Shown piece after piece: positions 11,837 to 12,779 of a stretch of DNA of 12,779 bases. The translations under genes and the position numbers were made by a program. Source of the stretch: JBCBAP01 sp038532435 (GTDB lineage: Bacteria > Pseudomonadota > Alphaproteobacteria > Rhodobacterales > Rhodobacteraceae); contig JBCBAP010000084.1 of NCBI GenBank assembly GCA_038532435.1, forward strand, positions 1 through 12,779, written 5' to 3'. The first letter of the stretch is position 1, and each line of letters begins with the position of its first letter. The notes beneath the pieces are model-generated. The model was not told where the DNA came from, ran no database searches, and saw only the letters and a list, made by a program, of their open reading frames with translations.

Positions 11837-12779
11837 ATGCTCAGGAAGAAGACGAACGGGGTTGCGCGACGCCCCCGGACAGACAGCCTCCTCACCGAGA
11901 TCAAGGATACACGGCTTGACCGCCGCGCGTTTCTGCGCACATCCGGCCTCGCGGTCGGTGGACTGGCCGCCGTCGGCGCCACCGCCGGATCCGTGACCAG
12001 GGCCAACGCGATGGACGCCGCACAGGGCGCCGTGACGCCGGTCAAATCCGTCTGTACCCACTGTTCCGTCGGTTGCACGGTGATTGCTGAGGTACAGAAC
12101 GGTGTCTGGACCGGGCAGGAGCCCGGATGGGACAGCCCCTTCAACCTCGGCGCCCACTGCGCCAAAGGCGCCGCGGTGCGCGAGCATGCTCACGGCGAGC
12201 GGCGGCTGAAATACCCGATGAAGCTCGAGGGCGGCGAGTGGAAGCGCGTCTCCTGGGAGGAAGCGATCGAAGAGGTCGGGCAGAAGATGCTCGACATCCG
12301 GGAGCAGTCGGGACCTGACTCCGTCTACTGGCTCGGCTCAGCGAAGCACAACAACGAGCAGGCCTACCTGTTCCGCAAGTTCGCCGCCTACTGGGGCACG
12401 AACAATGTGGACCACCAGGCGCGGATCTGCCACTCCACGACCGTCGCGGGCGTTGCGAACACATGGGGCTACGGCGCCATGACCAACTCCTACAACGACA
12501 TCCACAACTCAAAGGCCATCTTCATCATCGGCGGCAACCCGGCAGAGGCGCATCCGGTGTCCCTGCTGCACGTCCTCCGGGCCAAGGAGCAGAACAACGC
12601 ACCGGTGATCGTGTGCGACCCCCGCTTCACCCGCACGGCGGCCCATGCGGACGAATATGTGCAGTTCCGGCCCGGCACGGATGTGGGACTGGTCTGGGGC
12701 ATCCTCTGGCACATCTTTGACAACGGGTGGGAGGACAAGGAGTTCATCCGCACCCGCGTCTGGGGCATGGACCAGATCC
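11837..12779 (+). CDS. Formate dehydrogenase catalytic (alpha) subunit, Cys-type, Tat-exported; 3' end cut by window
   Basis: The visible 314 residues are the N-terminal third of a molybdopterin oxidoreductase that oxidises formate to CO2 at a bis-MGD Mo/W centre. A 28-residue n-region precedes the Tat motif LDRRAFLRTSG (Arg29-Arg30), a Gly/Ala-rich core and a probable cleavage site near RANA/MDA. The [4Fe-4S] ligands are Cys73, Cys76, Cys80 and Cys108 (CTHCSVGC, HCAKG), with Lys110 in the usual electron-relay position. The metal ligand is Cys198 in QARICH, codon TGC at 12428-12430, where FdnG-type enzymes have selenocysteine; the next residue His199 is the conserved catalytic His. GYGAMTNSYNDI and GGNPAEAHP are typical cofactor-binding stretches. 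The ATG at 11837 has GGGAG 6 bases upstream. Beta and gamma subunits presumably follow outside the window. A symbol such as fdhA or fdoG would be a guess. Confidence 0.93.
   Translation, partial: MLRKKTNGVARRPRTDSLLTEIKDTRLDRRAFLRTSGLAVGGLAAVGATAGSVTRANAMDAAQGAVTPVKSVCTHCSVGCTVIAEVQNGVWTGQEPGWDSPFNLGAHCAKGAAVREHAHGERRLKYPMKLEGGEWKRVSWEEAIEEVGQKMLDIREQSGPDSVYWLGSAKHNNEQAYLFRKFAAYWGTNNVDHQARICHSTTVAGVANTWGYGAMTNSYNDIHNSKAIFIIGGNPAEAHPVSLLHVLRAKEQNNAPVIVCDPRFTRTAAHADEYVQFRPGTDVGLVWGILWHIFDNGWEDKEFIRTRVWGMDQI

Overview
The window is high-GC, densely packed bacterial DNA. The mix of families (divergent GcvA-like LysR regulator, DUF6505, DUF4444-type ligase-like protein, DUF3305/DUF3306 beside a formate dehydrogenase) suggests an alphaproteobacterium, probably Rhodobacterales or a close relative; this is inferred from gene content, not from a phylogenetic marker. 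I see no rRNA, tRNA, CRISPR array, insertion sequence or phage gene, and no gene-free stretch longer than about 120 bases.

Left part (1-4550): the 3' part of an AEC-family transporter, a small lipoprotein with a lytic-transglycosylase domain, a CrgA-like LysR regulator, then a second (GcvA-like) LysR regulator on the minus strand whose stop codon shares a CTAG with the first one's. The second LysR is divergent from an iron-dependent alcohol dehydrogenase across a 99-bp gap rich in AGTT/AACT half-sites.

Right part (4495-12779): a two-armed formate dehydrogenase island around a 117-bp divergent control region (9488-9604). The leftward arm reads: 653-aa polyferredoxin, small 3-TM membrane protein, an 83-bp gap with a hairpin, DUF6494 protein, Mrp/ApbC-type P-loop ATPase, a degenerate biotin/lipoate-ligase-like protein, and DUF6505 protein. 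All but one junction in this arm is a 4-nt start/stop overlap. The rightward arm reads: DUF3305, DUF3306, TorD-like chaperone, a 60-aa Tat-signal miniprotein (TIGR02811 type), and the catalytic subunit of a Tat-exported, cysteine-type formate dehydrogenase that runs off the window edge.

How it may work together: the catalytic subunit needs bis-MGD and one or more Fe-S clusters inserted in the cytoplasm before Tat export. TorD, Mrp and perhaps the DUF proteins fit maturation roles, while the polyferredoxin and its membrane partner could handle electrons or cluster assembly. Most accessory genes here are recurrent neighbours of formate dehydrogenase whose functions are, to my knowledge, not established. 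The alcohol dehydrogenase converges on and overlaps the leftward arm, but nothing in the sequence proves a metabolic link.
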